A stretch of 64,000 nt of DNA from Pisaster brevispinus (lineage: Eukaryota > Echinodermata > Asteroidea > Forcipulatida > Asteriidae), in contig JAMKCF010000013.1 in assembly GCA_023634235.1 (NCBI GenBank), positions 11,843,705-11,907,704 on the forward strand, in the 5' to 3' direction. A program made the translations under genes and the position numbers. Under the pieces are notes generated by a model. The model was not told where the DNA came from, searched no databases, and saw only the letters and a list, made by a program, of their open reading frames with translations. Every line of letters starts with the position of its first letter. Positions within the stretch are counted from its first letter, which is position 1. Shown one piece after another: positions 1 through 14,100 of this stretch.

Positions 1-699
1 GGGAAACCTTCTCTCATCCCAGCTGTCACGCCTGATCACTCCCCTGGCCATGAGGATTTTAAGTTCCAAAGGTAAGCATTTGTCCTGGGAAAGCATCTGC
101 TCTCATTATTTTATATCTACTATGCAACGTCCAACGATTTTGATGGTACACTCGATTCAGAATCAGCTACCGCAAACTCGATGGGGTTCCCAATTCGGTG
201 GGGGCCTCCAGTGCCCTGGAAAGGTTCGCATTCCAGGCAGGCAAAACTGGGTCAACATCTTGCTAATGACTCCCTCGTTTAAGCTTCATGGAATATTCGT
301 TCCCCAGTTCTATGTATGCTAAGGATGTCGATCGCAATGTCAACAATGCTGCCACATCTTCTCTACAACAACTTCCCACCCTCCTGGTACATGAAAGCCA
401 CAGTCCAAGACAATGGTTCAACACAATGGTTCCAAATCCAAGAAATTTGCCACTCAGTGAGGTTTAAGACAGGGTTACATGTCATGACTCTTCCTCTCTG
501 AACTGCTCCACTACGCATTTCCTAAATTTTCTGGGATACTTCTTCACAACTGAGCTCAGGAAAGTTCTGTAACATCTCCCTCCTCTACATGAGGACAAAA
601 ATCAGACACATTCTTATTCTGTAAGCTTCTTATAAACAGATGAAACTGCCATTGTTGCACACTCTAAAGCTAAACTCGACAATTTATACAACTCTCTCA
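1..699. other. Non-coding, nothing recognised
   Basis: Intron downstream of window exon 33. Short reading frames exist on the plus strand but none resembles a known protein. Confidence 0.4.
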
Positions 700-1130
700 C
701 TAAAAGGTGCTCCCAATTTGGCAAAAACAGTATTATTTGTGTATTACAACGTCTACAGAGACTCCAAAACAGTGCAGCATGCATAGTTTCATTATCTTGG
801 AAGAGACAACACATTACTCCAATTCTAAATTCCTTTCATTGGCTTCCTGCCTGTTATCAAATTATTTTCAAATTGCTTTAGCTCTGATGACTCAGTATAA
901 ACCCTCTAGGCACCTTAGATCTTCAGATTGGTCCTTACTTGTTGTCTAAATCACTCACAATACCTTGGGGGAGTTGATCATTCTCACATGCAGGCCCTCT
1001 TCTTTGGAATAAATTCCTTCAAATATTCATAACATATCTTCTGTTAGTATTTTTAAGGAAACTCTAAAACAATTGTTGTTCACTCAAGCTTACATACAGT
1101 CCATAAAGCATATTGTTTTGTGTTCTCTCA
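700..1130 (+). pseudogene. Non-LTR retrotransposon, C-terminal remnant
   Basis: The plus strand reads QRLQRLQNSAACIV, then HITPILNSFHWLP and a later FKETLKQLLF. This is the characteristic end of reverse transcriptase ORFs of CR1/L2/jockey-type elements. In-frame stops and frame changes show it is dead. No RT core is present, as in a 5'-truncated insertion. It lies antisense to DNAH2. Confidence 0.7.
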
Positions 1131-1571
1131 GCACACTCAGTGTGAACCCTGCTGGCGGTAATAGGCCAGGGGCTGAGCAAGTGGGGGAATTACACAATAC
1201 AAAATACACAGCGCTAGTCATACCTTACCTTAAAAATCTCACAAATAAATTTTTGCACAAGGTGACAATAATTAACGACAGTATTCTTTTCCCATGGAGT
1301 AAAACGTACTGACACAAGTATAAATGTTACTTATTCTCAAGGTTCTGTCAAACAATCTACAATTTAATCAAACACAAAAAAGAAAAAGAAAAATGTGATA
1401 AAAAATGTTTTTCATATACATGCATGCATCAGATGAATGAGAAACAAAATAGAATACTCGAAAATGATGCAGAAAAGAACAGCAATTGTAACAAATTATA
1501 AAATACATTTCAAAAGAAAATGTAGTCACACCTACACTATTTATTTATTAAATACTATACTAATTAACATG

Positions 1572-1848
1572 AATTTGAGTTTGAACAAAGAAAAACAGAC
1601 TAGAGTGAGACTCGAGAACCTACAACCTCCAAATTAACATGCTGGTGCTTGACCAACTAAGCTATCTAGCCCTATTTTGTGAACATCTTTGTTTGGGGGG
1701 TGCCAGTCAGAAGCCATTCAACCTGTTACTGCTGTGTAGCCAGGAATCACACCCTAGTTTATGATGCAACCTGGGAAGTGGCAGAGTCTATTTTTTTCCT
1801 CCTTCCCAAATTTTAAAACATTTTCCCAGTCAGTGGTTTATTACTTGA
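1572..1848 (-). mobile_element. tRNA-derived SINE family 1, copy a
   Basis: Arm end (ttgaacaaagaaaaa), a degenerate antisense tRNA-like module, then the shared body with cagaagccattcaacctg and a second arm in inverted orientation ending tttattacttgata. Homologous copies lie at 10.7, 27.5 and 28.1 kb. Confidence 0.6.
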
Positions 1849-1937
1849 TAGATAAAATGTAGTGTATATTTTACTAGTCCAACAGGAATTACATTAAATA
1901 ACAAGACAATAATAAACTGTCATTAGCTTAACGTTAC

Positions 1938-2104
1938 CTTAATGTGCTTAGTAGTTTGTTTGAGTCGATCATACCAAAAACCATAGTCAATCCACAGCTT
2001 GATGAGCTCCAATGGTGGTTGGGAGCCAAATGTGTCCTTAGCAGGCATGTTGAAGTCGTCCATTAGAGTCAATAATTTTTTGCCACCAACTGGAACATAG
2101 ACAC
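1938..2104 (-). CDS. DNAH2: DNAH2 window exon 33, AAA3 Walker B
   Basis: Residues 1902-1957, starting [20 protein letters not shown] and ending [11 protein letters not shown], with the AAA3 Walker B acid pair at 1917-1918. Acceptor ccaag, donor gtaacg. The following exons lie beyond the left edge of the window. Confidence 0.96.
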
Positions 2105-5100
2105 CTTGGAAAAGAGCAATGGAAAATAAAATGACCATAGTAATGATTAAAATTCACTTTTTTGGGAGTTTATATTAGAGGTATGGAGTCAAAGTAATTA
2201 AGTGGAGGCAGCACAAGTCAAGGTCATTTTTCTTCAACCAGGACCTAACTTTAAGACTTTGCTTACCAAACGTGAAACATTTCCCAATAGGTTGCCAATA
2301 AGTTGTTATTTATGCAAACTGCTTACACGGCCAGTGCAATTAGAACTTGGTACAAACCACTTAAGCAGAGAATGGTGAGTGTAGGCACAGAACCATTAAA
2401 TTAGGCCCTGATGTCAGTAATTACGAATTAAAAGTCCTCAAACCAACAGACAATATCGCGTACAGACACTTGCCATATTATTATTCATGGTTCATTAAAT
2501 TACATCTACATATCTTATCAGTGGCTAGTAGGCCAAATACAATCAAATTAAATTTACATTTATATTAATATGCTAGAAAAGATACAGTAAGTTATACGTG
2601 TAGATATGTTCAACAATACACTTGAAATACAAATTACATTACACTTACAAATAGATTTAAATACAACAAACCATTAAAATCCAGTGTAAAAAAAAAATAT
2701 TGCATAAATTTAAAAGACAGGTATCATAAAACTGAATTCATAAGATCTCAGCAAGTGGGGCTAATGTTGATTTTCTATACTGCTCAGTTTTACAAATGGG
2801 GTATTAATTCTTGAAACTGAGTCAGATTCAAGTTCTCTAAGTTGGGTTATTTTTCTAGTGGGAGCACATATTAAAATTTCAATGAGTTCAGAAGACTATT
2901 ACCAAACTTAACGGAGAGATCAAGCCTCCTGGATTACAAGGAAATAAGTGTAATATTGATGGCCTGAAATAATATGACCAGCACATTTCAGACTCATTCA
3001 AGTGAATTAGTTTGTTAGAGAGTATATTTTTGATATGTGTCTTATTTGACAAGCATACTCTAGAACAATACAGTATACAGAAATACATTGGTGGGTGCTC
3101 AGTATAGGCTTTGCAAGAAGCACAAGAAACAATACTTTTCATTTTTTAATGGGCCGTGATATTTTTTTAAATGGCTTTTAATAAATGACAAAAACATAAC
3201 ATTATTCTTCATTTTATCGCATAAACGATAAAATACATTATTCGCCGCAGAAGACCCCCGCAGTGTACCGCAGTGTACCAGGCCGTGCTGCAATACACGG
3301 TGCTGACAGTTTGGATATTGGCGTCCTCTGCTGCATGGTTGTTGGGCAATAATAATTTGTTAGGCTTGCCTTGGTGAAGTTCCTTGTGGTGGTTTGGACG
3401 TAAGCCATAAAGGTAACCTAACTTTCCCAGGGTAGCAAGGCTGACCTTTATGCAAAGTGTGTGTGGTCAAATTGACCTTTATTTTAGATTGCATAACAAA
3501 AGCGTGGTACTTCTGAGTAGCGGGAAAGCTAATCATTTCAGCTCAGCTTTCACTGAGAGAAACATTTACTTCAAAACCCGCCACCATCCCCATTTCGGCC
3601 TCCCATTTAAAGTTGGGGGGTTTTTCCTCTGCCTAGTGTGGGGGCAAATACTTTGGGGGAAAGGGGGGTGGTTATTTTATATTCAATTTTCAAAGGCATT
3701 ATTTTCTAAGGAAGTGGACTGCCACTGCTTTGGGTCAAACAAATTAATGGGGGGTTTGTCTGAAATGTTAACGTTGTAATGTTTATTTGGAACATTATTC
3801 TTTTGAGCATATTTATGAGATCATTTTCTAATGTAACTGCAAGTAAGATTTCCCAAGTATTTCACATTTTGCATTAGACAGCCAGCACCAAACTGTTCCA
3901 CACCATCGATGTGCTCCAATGAAAATCAATGTTCCCTGCAGGCCACAAGTAAGCACCAAAGGTTTCTTCAATTAAATCCTAATGGTTTTATCAGTTATAT
4001 TGTTCTGTACATGTGCAAACCCTAAGACTTTAAGTTATTAAAAAAGGAGCAATTATTGCAGCCAAACCTTTGGTTCTTTTCTCCACTTTACTCTCTATGA
4101 TCTCTTGTACATTGCTAGATGAAGTCTGTGCAGACATGTTGATTGTGAGTACACTGTACTTGGATGTGTCTAGCTTACTGCATACACTCTGAGCAATAGA
4201 CGTTTTACCAGTTCCTACTGGGCCGACTAGAAGTACAGGCTGGACTGAGCTCATCAGTGCACTAACAAGGAAGTTGTAGCGCACCGTGTCCACAGTAGGT
4301 ACCATGATCTTATAGAAAGGGGCACTATAAAATAAGATAAAAAACAAATTTTCAGAACTTTTTAGTTCTACAGCTGGAAAGTTCATTTCAAAACAAAGCA
4401 AACACTTTTTATCTAACATCACCTCAGTAACTAAAAGAGTGAAATAATACTTACTTAGCAGGGTACCTCCAGCCACTCCTGAGCTTATCTTCCCAATGGG
4501 CCCAGTTCTTATTCTTTGGATCCACATAGTATTCATATACAGTGTCTTTGTTGGGGAAAGTCCCTTCAATTTCACGAATGTAGTTGTCTAGTTTCTTACG
4601 TCCATCTTCATCCACAGCTGAACAAACGGACCAAATGAGGCAGAAGAGGAACCACAGCTCTATCATGCGTTCATAGTTTTCCTTATCTAAGGGATTCACC
4701 TGCATATTAATATATAGAAATAAATTTTAAAAATTCAAGTGAGTAAAAAACTTGACTGTGAAAACAGTTGCACTTGAGAACTTTTATATTTATAACGCAT
4801 GATTTAGAGCTCAGTTTTGTATTATAAATTAAGTTTCTTCATGGTGATGCAGTTGATGCTTCTCTTGCGTGTACACTTATACTACACAAATATAAATCAG
4901 CCAACTCAACTTCTCCAAATATAATCTATAAACACACAAAAAGAGAAATATTACAGCAGTTTGGAACGTTGCTTGCTGCCTTTATGATCCAAATAATACA
5001 CTATGAGGGCTCTATTTCCAGTAGATTATCTATTTGGATCTTTGCTCTATTCAATGTCATAAAAATTGTATTATTAATTTGTCTCAAAGAATCGAGTGGT

Positions 5101-8100
5101 TGCCAGGATGCATGTGTTGTTTACACTACATTTGACTCAAATGCATATAAATACACACTCTACAAGTGTGCATGCAGGGTACTGCAAACCAACCAGTATC
5201 TGAGCACAGTCAAGCATTAATAAGATTGATCAGAAACAATTTGGAGCAACTGTCTACTCCAAAATTTAAAAAAATGTCAATGATATTCTCTACACTTAGG
5301 ATAGCTTTCACAAAACTGGATATTTTTTTTTTTTTCAGAGACTCAATTCATTATTAATGACTTATTATTCAGTGAAACAGGCTTTATACTTTATACTTTA
5401 TACTTTATACTCACTGAACACAAACACATTTTCACTTGTACTCCTACAAAAGTACTAATAATTTGTACTCATATCCACCAAATGAACAGAGGTACAGTGT
5501 CAACTGGCAAAACAAAATACACTCTAAGCATGATTGACATGTCAATAATTGTCTTTGGCTATGTGCACAGTAACGTGCCATATTTATGCACTAATTTGTT
5601 TGCTGCTTTAAGAATCTGTAAAGAAACAAATTTGTGACCCACTCTGTGAAAATGAGTCAGATGTCGCCCAATGCATTATTATGTAATGGACAATTCAATG
5701 TGGAAAATATATATAATTTTTTTTTTTACTTTTTAAGATATATATTTGCATGGCTAACTTTCAGAAAACTTATTTTTAGGCAATAAAGCTATGAATACAA
5801 CAATTTTGTGATCATACTTTAGTCTAATTTGTATCCTTTTGCGCGAAATGGTAGTTTAAAACATCACTTTACCTGTAATTCGTTTTTAAAAAAAAATGAT
5901 ATATTGACTAATTTCAAACAGGAGTAACTCAGCAACCTGATACACCCCAAAGCTTAGACATATACCAAATAACTGCTGCTGGTGTGTTCTTTCCAGCCAT
6001 GCATATAACTCAATTCTTTAAATTGTCAACATCTGACTCATTTTCACAGAGCGGGTCACATTTGAGTTTTTATTGTACTGTATAGAATTGTCAAAGTTGC
6101 TATTAACAAACAGGGGAAAAAACGATTAATTCATTTCCCTTGAGTTTTATGGAGAAAATAAAACACCTACCATTCATTATTTTTTAGAGGTTAAAATTTG
6201 TTTTAAACATTTTTACATGACAGGAGTAACTCTTAAGTGTTAATTTTATGCTCCCAAAAAACTGTTAATGTTTGGCAATTATTAAAGTGTTGAATCTTCA
6301 ATCTAACCTGCAAAGAACGTGCAACAAAATCAATCACAAACAGAACATAATAAATGTTGGCTATGTGTTTTGTCTTCCTGTAAAAAAAAAAAAAAAAACT
6401 AAAACTTGTCAAACCATTACTTACCCCATTCTGCTCAGTACCAAAAGCACTAAACAGCTTGCAGAGAGAAGTGACACCATTAAGTTCAGAAATGGGCACA
6501 AGTTCACTACAGTTGTGGTGTTTGAAGTCTTGAATTTTTACAAGATACTTGTCAAAAAGCCTCTGCAGTATGTCTTGTGATTGCTGCTTGAAAAAAGAAA
6601 CAATTTCTTAGACATAACTCAGGAATGTGGGTTTTCAAGTCATACCTAGCACACCAGTGTAAACTACCCCTAAATTAGGAACAATTTGATGTAAGTAACT
6701 GGATTATTAATTTGAAAACTTCTTCGAAAAGACATCCTAAAATCATCACCAATTCTTACTTTTAATTTGAAACTCAACGCATGCCAAATGGCCTATTGCG
6801 GAACAGTGATTCGTTTCTGTTCAGCAAATTGTGTGTGCATGCACATTGGAAATACACTTGTTGGTTGTCACAGGTTTTTTTCTGTAGTTTTGCATATGTA
6901 GTTTGTTTATGTAATGTTAAACCTAAATCAAAAGGTTCATTGTGGACAATGTCCAAAGCATTCCACAATTATGACTACACGCTGTTACAATGCATACATT
7001 CTTTACTTTGTGAAATCGCAACAAAGCTTCTCAACAGGTTCCTTCTTCAAAACAAAACTGAAGTTCTACCTATTACTTTTGCTGCATTTAGTACACATTG
7101 CATTTCAGAGGAAAATTAAGACTCTGCAAAAGATTTGTCTTTGAAAAAAATAACGAACACAGTATTTTGCTTCACAAATAATAATTTTATTTGCTATCCG
7201 AAATCTGACTAAAAATAAAGTAATTTCATTAAAGACATTCATTAAATTTCTAACCTTATCAGTTCTATTTTGCAGCCAAGATGTGACATATGGTTGCCAC
7301 CCAGTATCAGCATAGTCCATATATACCATTCCACAACGACTAACTGTGGCTGGTGAGGCTACAGCAAGGTTTTCTGTCTCAAACAACAGCGTAACCTAAG
7401 ATATGTCAGAATATGCACTTGTTAAGACTTTGTCAGATATTATTAACATCTAGAATCAATGAACAAATATACAAGCAAAAAACACATATTCAAGATAGCT
7501 AATAAATATTTTGCAGCAGGACAATACAAAACAATCCCTCCAATCAAGTGTTTTAGACTTAAACTAAAATATCAAGCAATAATCTACAAGGGAAACTGAC
7601 TGAATAGCTTTGTATTCAATTTTAAGGTAACAAAAATCTGGTTCTAGAAAATTTGTCTTTGTTCATCCCAAAATTTGATTTAAATTTAGTGACTACATTA
7701 AACTTTACAGGAAGCAGTAGTGAAGTAATATAACTTACATTAGAACCACAGTAATCAAAATTATTACCAAAACAAATATATTTAAATGATTTTAAACAAC
7801 TTGCTCATACAATAGGAAAAAAGGATTAAATCTTCACGACTAAATATTTTGGGGTGTATTCTAATTTTGATTTAAAGCTTTTACCCTGTAACAAATTGAC
7901 AACTGGGGTTGTTTAGATAAGAGATAAAATAACTTTATCTTCTTGAGGTGTAAAAATGACCTTATAAGTCATAAAACTTGAAAGTTCACACTTGCTGTGT
8001 GACACCTGAAATTCACAAAGGCATAATTTACCAGTCATTTAAATAATCTCTTCCCAGGGCTTGAAAATAACACTGGACCACAGGCCCCAAGGCCAGTCAT

Positions 8101-11100
8101 TGTAGTGCAGGGCCAGTAAACTCAAGACCAAACACAGGACCACAGGCCCCAAGGCCAGTCATTGTAGTGCAGGGCCAGTAAACTCAAGACCAAACACAGG
8201 ACCACAGGCCCCAAGGCCAGTCATTGTAGTGCAGGGCCAGTAAACTCAAGACCAAACACAGGACCACAGGCCCCAAGGCCAGTCATTGTAGTGCAGGGCC
8301 AGTAAACTCAAGACCAAACACAGGACCACAGGCCCCAAGGCCAGTCATTGTAGTGCAGGGCCAGTAAACTCAAGACAAACACAGGACCACAGGCCCCAAG
8401 GCCAGTCATTGTAGTGCAGGGCCAGTAAACTCAAGACCAAACACAGGACCACAGGCCCCAAGGCCAGTCATTGTAGTGCAGGGCCAGTAAACTCAAGACC
8501 AAACACAGGACCACAGGCCCCAAGGCCAGTCATTATAGTGCAAGGCCAATAAACTCAAGACCAAACACAGGACCACAGGCCCCAAGGCCAGTCATTATAG
8601 TGCAGGGCCAGTAAATTCAAGACCAAACACAGGACCACAGGCCCCAAGGCCAGTCATTATAGTGCAGGGCCAGTAAACTCAAGACCAAACACAGGACCAC
8701 AGGCCCCAAGGCCAGTCATTATAGTGCAGGGCCAGTAAACTCAAGACCAAACACAGGACCACAGGCCCCAAGGCCAGTCATTGTAGTGCAGGGCCAGTAA
8801 ACTCAAAGACCAAACACAGGACCACAGGCCCCAAGGCCAGTCATTGTAGTGCAGGGCCAGTAAACTCAAGACCAAACACAGGACCACAGGCCCCAAGGCC
8901 AGTCATTGTAGTGCAGGGCCAGTAAACTCAAGACCAAACAAGTCCAGTGGTCTTGTGTTTTTAATTTTAATGACAATACCTCACTCTACACAAAAATTAC
9001 ATTCAAATGTTGACTTGTAGTGTAACAAATATCTTTCAATTCTGTTGAGTAGCAAAGTATACTTACTATGAGACAAATGAGATCAATCTTTTTCAGTGAT
9101 TGTTTTTTTTTAAAGTTTATATGTCAAACTGTGGATAAACTCGAGGGACTTTTTCATTTGGAATCAGGTCTTGTGAAAAAAAAATTGTGAACTACAAGTC
9201 TTGTGGATTTCCCAAAATTCAGGTCCTGCTTACCAATAATACATTGACCAGACTTAAATCCAGGCTAACATGTTAAAATCCCATCACAAAATGTGTACAA
9301 GTTGCCACAATTAGGACACCTACATGTTCTGGCTGGATGACTGGTGGACAGGGATGCCACAGATGCACTATGATACTCTGAGAAGTAGTCTTTTATTCTC
9401 AGAAATGTTTTGATTTCAACTTATTTAATCTTTTTGACAATGCAGGACTGTTAAGCTAAACACATCTGACAAGCTAGAAACCTTTGTGTTTTTTTATTAG
9501 AGTGTAACAACCAATATATACATCAATTTATAAGAATTTAAGTTGCATGTGAGAGGTCAAATAAAATACATGCTAACCTGATCAGGCATGGCAATACGTT
9601 CACCATTGATGAGTGTAAGAACTTTATTGTCATCCATGACAGAATTCATACTCTCAATCCACAGGGTGTCTACAGGTGCATCAAACATCAACCACTTCTC
9701 ATCTGGTTTCTCATCTGAATAAAAAATATAACAACGCACAAAACATTTCAGACCAGGGGGCTAAAGAGGAGCCATGTTGGTTGTCCTGGAACTAAACCTG
9801 TAGGAAGACCGGATGCCATGGCCAGGACAGTGTTGTGTTTTTTATTTTATTTTATTTGTATTCTTTTAAATGAGATATCTCCTCAAATCACAAGACCAGA
9901 TGGCCACTTCAAGGTGAGGGTACACTTAACTGATTAGGGCTGTCAACCCAAATCAACTGTCACCAGGGGCACATTGCCACCTACTCCTGGGGCTGAAACA
10001 GGGTTACCCCCTTCACAGTCAGTAAGGATGTAGGCATGGGTATCATTCACTGCCAAAATTCACTCATTGAGAAAAAATATAGAACAATTATGAGTCATTT
10101 TCTAAACAAGCATAGCACAGAAAATGTTCACTGTTTATTTTACTCTTACAGTCATGTACATATACAATGAACATAGCAGTGGTCAGGAACTCGTAGAACT
10201 TCATTGCAGAACATGCATTCTGACAGCTCTGTCAAATACATGTTTTTATTACAGAAAATACCTCCTTAACTATCCCTCCATTGCTAATTTGTGCATAAAG
10301 AAAAAGGAGGGGCAAGCTACAGGGGGATTTGTATGCGCATAAACATTAAAAATTCATTTGTATGTAACAAAGGTGAGAATTTTTTTACTGAGCAGAAATC
10401 CCAAAATCATTTTCTAAATGGAAAATGTGCATCCTTTTTTTTACCAGAAAAACTTTAACGTTTCTGTAAAAAGGAAAAATGGTTGAGAGTCCACAAGACA
10501 TCTCAAAACATATATGTTGAAAATTTATGCTGAAACTTTTGCACTTATACAGAATGTGGATGGGCAAATACAAGACAAAAAAGGATTTTCTAATGTGAAC
10601 AAGCCGATCGAAATAAACGATGTCACAAAAAACTTGTACAAAATAATTTAAAAAACAAGTAGCATGTACTAACCAATATTTAAACATCAAGTAATAAACC
10701 ACAAAGGAAACTGACTGGGTAAATTTTATAAATTTTTGGTTTGAACAAAGAAAAATTGACTGGAGCGGGACTTGAACCAACGACCTCTGGATTAATGTAT
10801 CGGCGCTCTACCAACTGAGCTATCCAGCCCTATGTTAGCAGTCTCCCTATTAGTCAATATCTTTGTTCGTGGGTGCCAGGCAGAAGCCATTCAACATTAA
10901 GCTGCCGTGTAGCCAGGGATCACACCCAGTTTACAATACAACCTGGGAAGCGGCAGCCAAGGGATCACCTTAAGGGGATGGGACTTTTTAATATTATATA
11001 TCAAGTAATAAACCACAAAGGAAAGTTTTTGCTTTTGGTTTTTGCCTTTTTACCTAGTTGTTATTCAGTCAAGAGGTAGCTAACTTCTCAACTATTCCAT

Positions 11101-14100
11101 TGTTTTACTTGTTCAAATACTTGTTTTCATGAAAAACCTACCTGCACAGGTTTGTCTCATGACACTTGACAGCACTCCATCTGTCCATTCATTTGTGTTC
11201 AAATCAAATTCCCCATATAGCTCTCCAAGAGACACTGCTTTGGGATTTATTGGGAAATCCTAATTTAAAGAAAAAAATCAGTTTCTTACTCACAATGTTG
11301 CCACTACAAAAATGTATTGTAAGTCAAGCCTTGCAAATACAATTATAAGTAATGTAAGTAATGTTTTCAAATGATCTCTTTCTTACAAGTATTAAGTAAA
11401 TTCAACAAACTTGCACAGGTTTAAAATGTACAAAATTTCAGGCATTCAAGTTACTCATTATTTCATAATGTAGAGAACACTTTGGTATGATTTTAGGCAA
11501 GTTTAAGAGCGTTCATCATATTCCCTTATTCCACATAGACAATCAAATTAATCAATCACCCTTTACTGTTAAATGTACAATATATTGGGCAGACATTACA
11601 TGGTAATGAGTATGATCAACTCAATGCTGGTGATTGCACCCTTCATCACATGTGCATACATACACCCACAATTACATTAAACTCTCTGTGGACATTCTTT
11701 TGATATTGTATGGTTAAGAAAAATACTTTCTTAAACCTGTTCTTATTTCCACTGGAACTTGTTTTGAGAGCTGAATTTTGCTCATGCATTCCCTTAAAAC
11801 TAATCTACTTCACTACACAATTATCATGAGTAAAAGAAACACTGTGTTATCTGTACCAAAAGCTTGTAAAATTTAAACAACCAACACCAATTATTTTGTT
11901 CATAAACGGCACTGAGAGTTCGGATAAACTAGCAGGTCTCAAATTTCACGGCGGCCACGCGGCCATTGCCGTCGATGCCCTTGTAACTGGCCGTGGTGCC
12001 CTTCCAAAAATTACCTTCTTCAAAGCCATAATTGCCATGCCCTTAATTCCCGTTAGCCGTCTGCCCTTTTTAATAGAAGTTAAATACATTTTCAGTGTTG
12101 TCCAGAAGCACCAGCTGCTGCAATTTTACGGAAACATTTTTACCCAGTTGTCAATGATTACGAAAAAACTAACTTTTCTACACACACGAAGCCGACAGTT
12201 GGAGATTTTTTCTTTATTTAATGTAGCCAAGACACTATGACCCCGTTTACACTAGATCCAGAAAGGTGGATCAGACCCGGGTCTGATCCGGCAATGTGGA
12301 TTAACGGCTAGTGTAAACGCAAAAAAGCCAGATCAGACCCGGTTCAAGATCCGGCAATTTTAATCCACCTTTCGAGGAGGGTTGAATCCGGCAATTGGTG
12401 GATCAGATCCGGCAAAGTGGATTCCAAATACAAGTGTAAACGCAAAGGTGGAGCAGACACCGCAATTCGATGTGGTAATTTCCGGTTTCGCTACGAATGG
12501 CGCGCTTTTTGCTTGTGCTTTGGTGGGACATCCGTTGCTGTTTATAGTGCTGTGTGCACATGGACTGTGCGTGTGTGAAACGTTTTGTTGTTTTTATACA
12601 TACATCGTTACGTTCGGAGCTTGCCTCGTTGCTGTATTTTGTTAATTCCCATCTACAAAATATTTCTACCTGCATGGTTGTTGTTATCCGTATCATTTGC
12701 TGTACTGTATTTTCTGCATTCTACCTTCGCATTGATAATAATTATTTCTAGAAGTGGCGCGCTGTAATCGTGACCTTTGAGCTCTTTGCGAGGAGCGGTG
12801 ACGTTGTGACCAATATACATCCGGTTCAAAAGTGGGATCGGAGCCGGATCAAGTGCTGGTGTAAACGCAACACAGGATCTTGATCTGCGGTCAGTAAAAA
12901 AATGCCGGATCTCAATCCACCTTTCTGGATCTAGTGTAAACGCGGTGACTCCAGGCCTCACCTGGGAGAATGATTGACACTCCTATTGATGCCCAATTAC
13001 TCTTATCTTAATCCTCTACAGTTAGTTATACAATTGTTTTATTTTGTAATACTCTTGCTCCACTCAAAAGAAAAGTGCCGTGCGCGGTGCCTTTGTGGTT
13101 AATCCTCTACAGTTTGTTATAAAATTGTTTTAGTTTGTAATACTCTTGCTTCACTCAAAAGACAAGCTGTGCATACAGTGTCTTTGTGGTTTTGTGACTC
13201 TAGGAGTTGGTCTTGTGTTCTTTTAAACCTGGAAAGTGTGTTGACATCTGGTCGCTTACAGTTTTACGGTTTGTTTATGAATAAGATATGATTTATCAAT
13301 ATTTTATTCACGCAAATTGTTAACCACCCATAGGGAAACCTCTGGCAAATTTTCAAATTTATATTTTTTAAATTTTATGTATTAAACTTTCAGGGTAACT
13401 AATGCACTATAGTGTTATTTTGATTTACAACTCATAGTTTATTAATGGCCTTCGTGCCTTTTTTAAAATTTCATTTTTGGCCTTGGTGCCCAATCTACTG
13501 GCCTTGGTGCCCTCCAAAATTTGGCTTGCTCCAAGGCCAAAGTGGCCTTGCCCAAAAAATGATGAAGTTTGAGGCCTGAACTAGTCTAACATCATCCATA
13601 TAAAAGGTATGGTTGGAGCTGTTGAGAAATCATCATATTAAAACTGGTTTGAGGGGGATTTTTACGTTGTTTTTCCTCTCGATTTGAAAAGCACAATTCA
13701 CTCACCTTTTAGCAAACTTGCAAAACAGAAATCTGCTCAACAAACCTGATGTAATGTTATGGTTCGTATCATAGTTTTTCAAACAAATTATCAAACCGAC
13801 GTGCACCACGAGCCACATATTTTTAAGGTCTGCATTCCTTTTAAATGTCTTTATCGCGCATGCAATCAGTCATCAACAGCTTGCTCTGTCCACGTACAGT
13901 CAAGACACTGCCCAGTCTTAAACAGCAGTTTATTGCATCATCATCACCCTTTCATTTCCCTCATAACAAATGTTATTGAACAGAAAAAGGTTTATGAATA
14001 CAACTTACTCTGACATAATTGAAGCTATTGTCACCCTCCTTCTTCATCCTTGATAATGTGGATTGTAGAATACGCCATGTCACTGTCTTACCACTGCCAG

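Larger units (their letters stand above)
4700..6424. other. Intron between window exons 30 and 31
   Basis: Holds a short 7-bp microsatellite near 5383 and an inverted-repeat element at 5633-6060; nothing else recognised. Confidence 0.6.
11260..14008. other. Intron between window exons 26 and 27
   Basis: Holds ggccttggtgccc-type repeat sequence around 11930-12070 and 13440-13570, a foldback element between them (12241-12945) and a 91-bp tandem duplication (13010-13190). Confidence 0.6.

Noticed and set aside
3450..3779. 109-codon plus-strand frame
   Set aside because: Low-complexity G-rich composition, overlaps the end of a dispersed repeat, and has no recognised motif.
6272..6580. 102-codon plus-strand frame
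   Set aside because: It is the opposite strand of DNAH2 exon 30 and its flanking intron.
8075..8942. CRISPR-like array
   Set aside because: Units follow one another directly with no unique spacers, and the context is an animal intron.
10757..10830. Functional tRNA gene on the minus strand
   Set aside because: A and B boxes are present but the anticodon stem does not pair well and the module is one of several copies within a SINE-like repeat.
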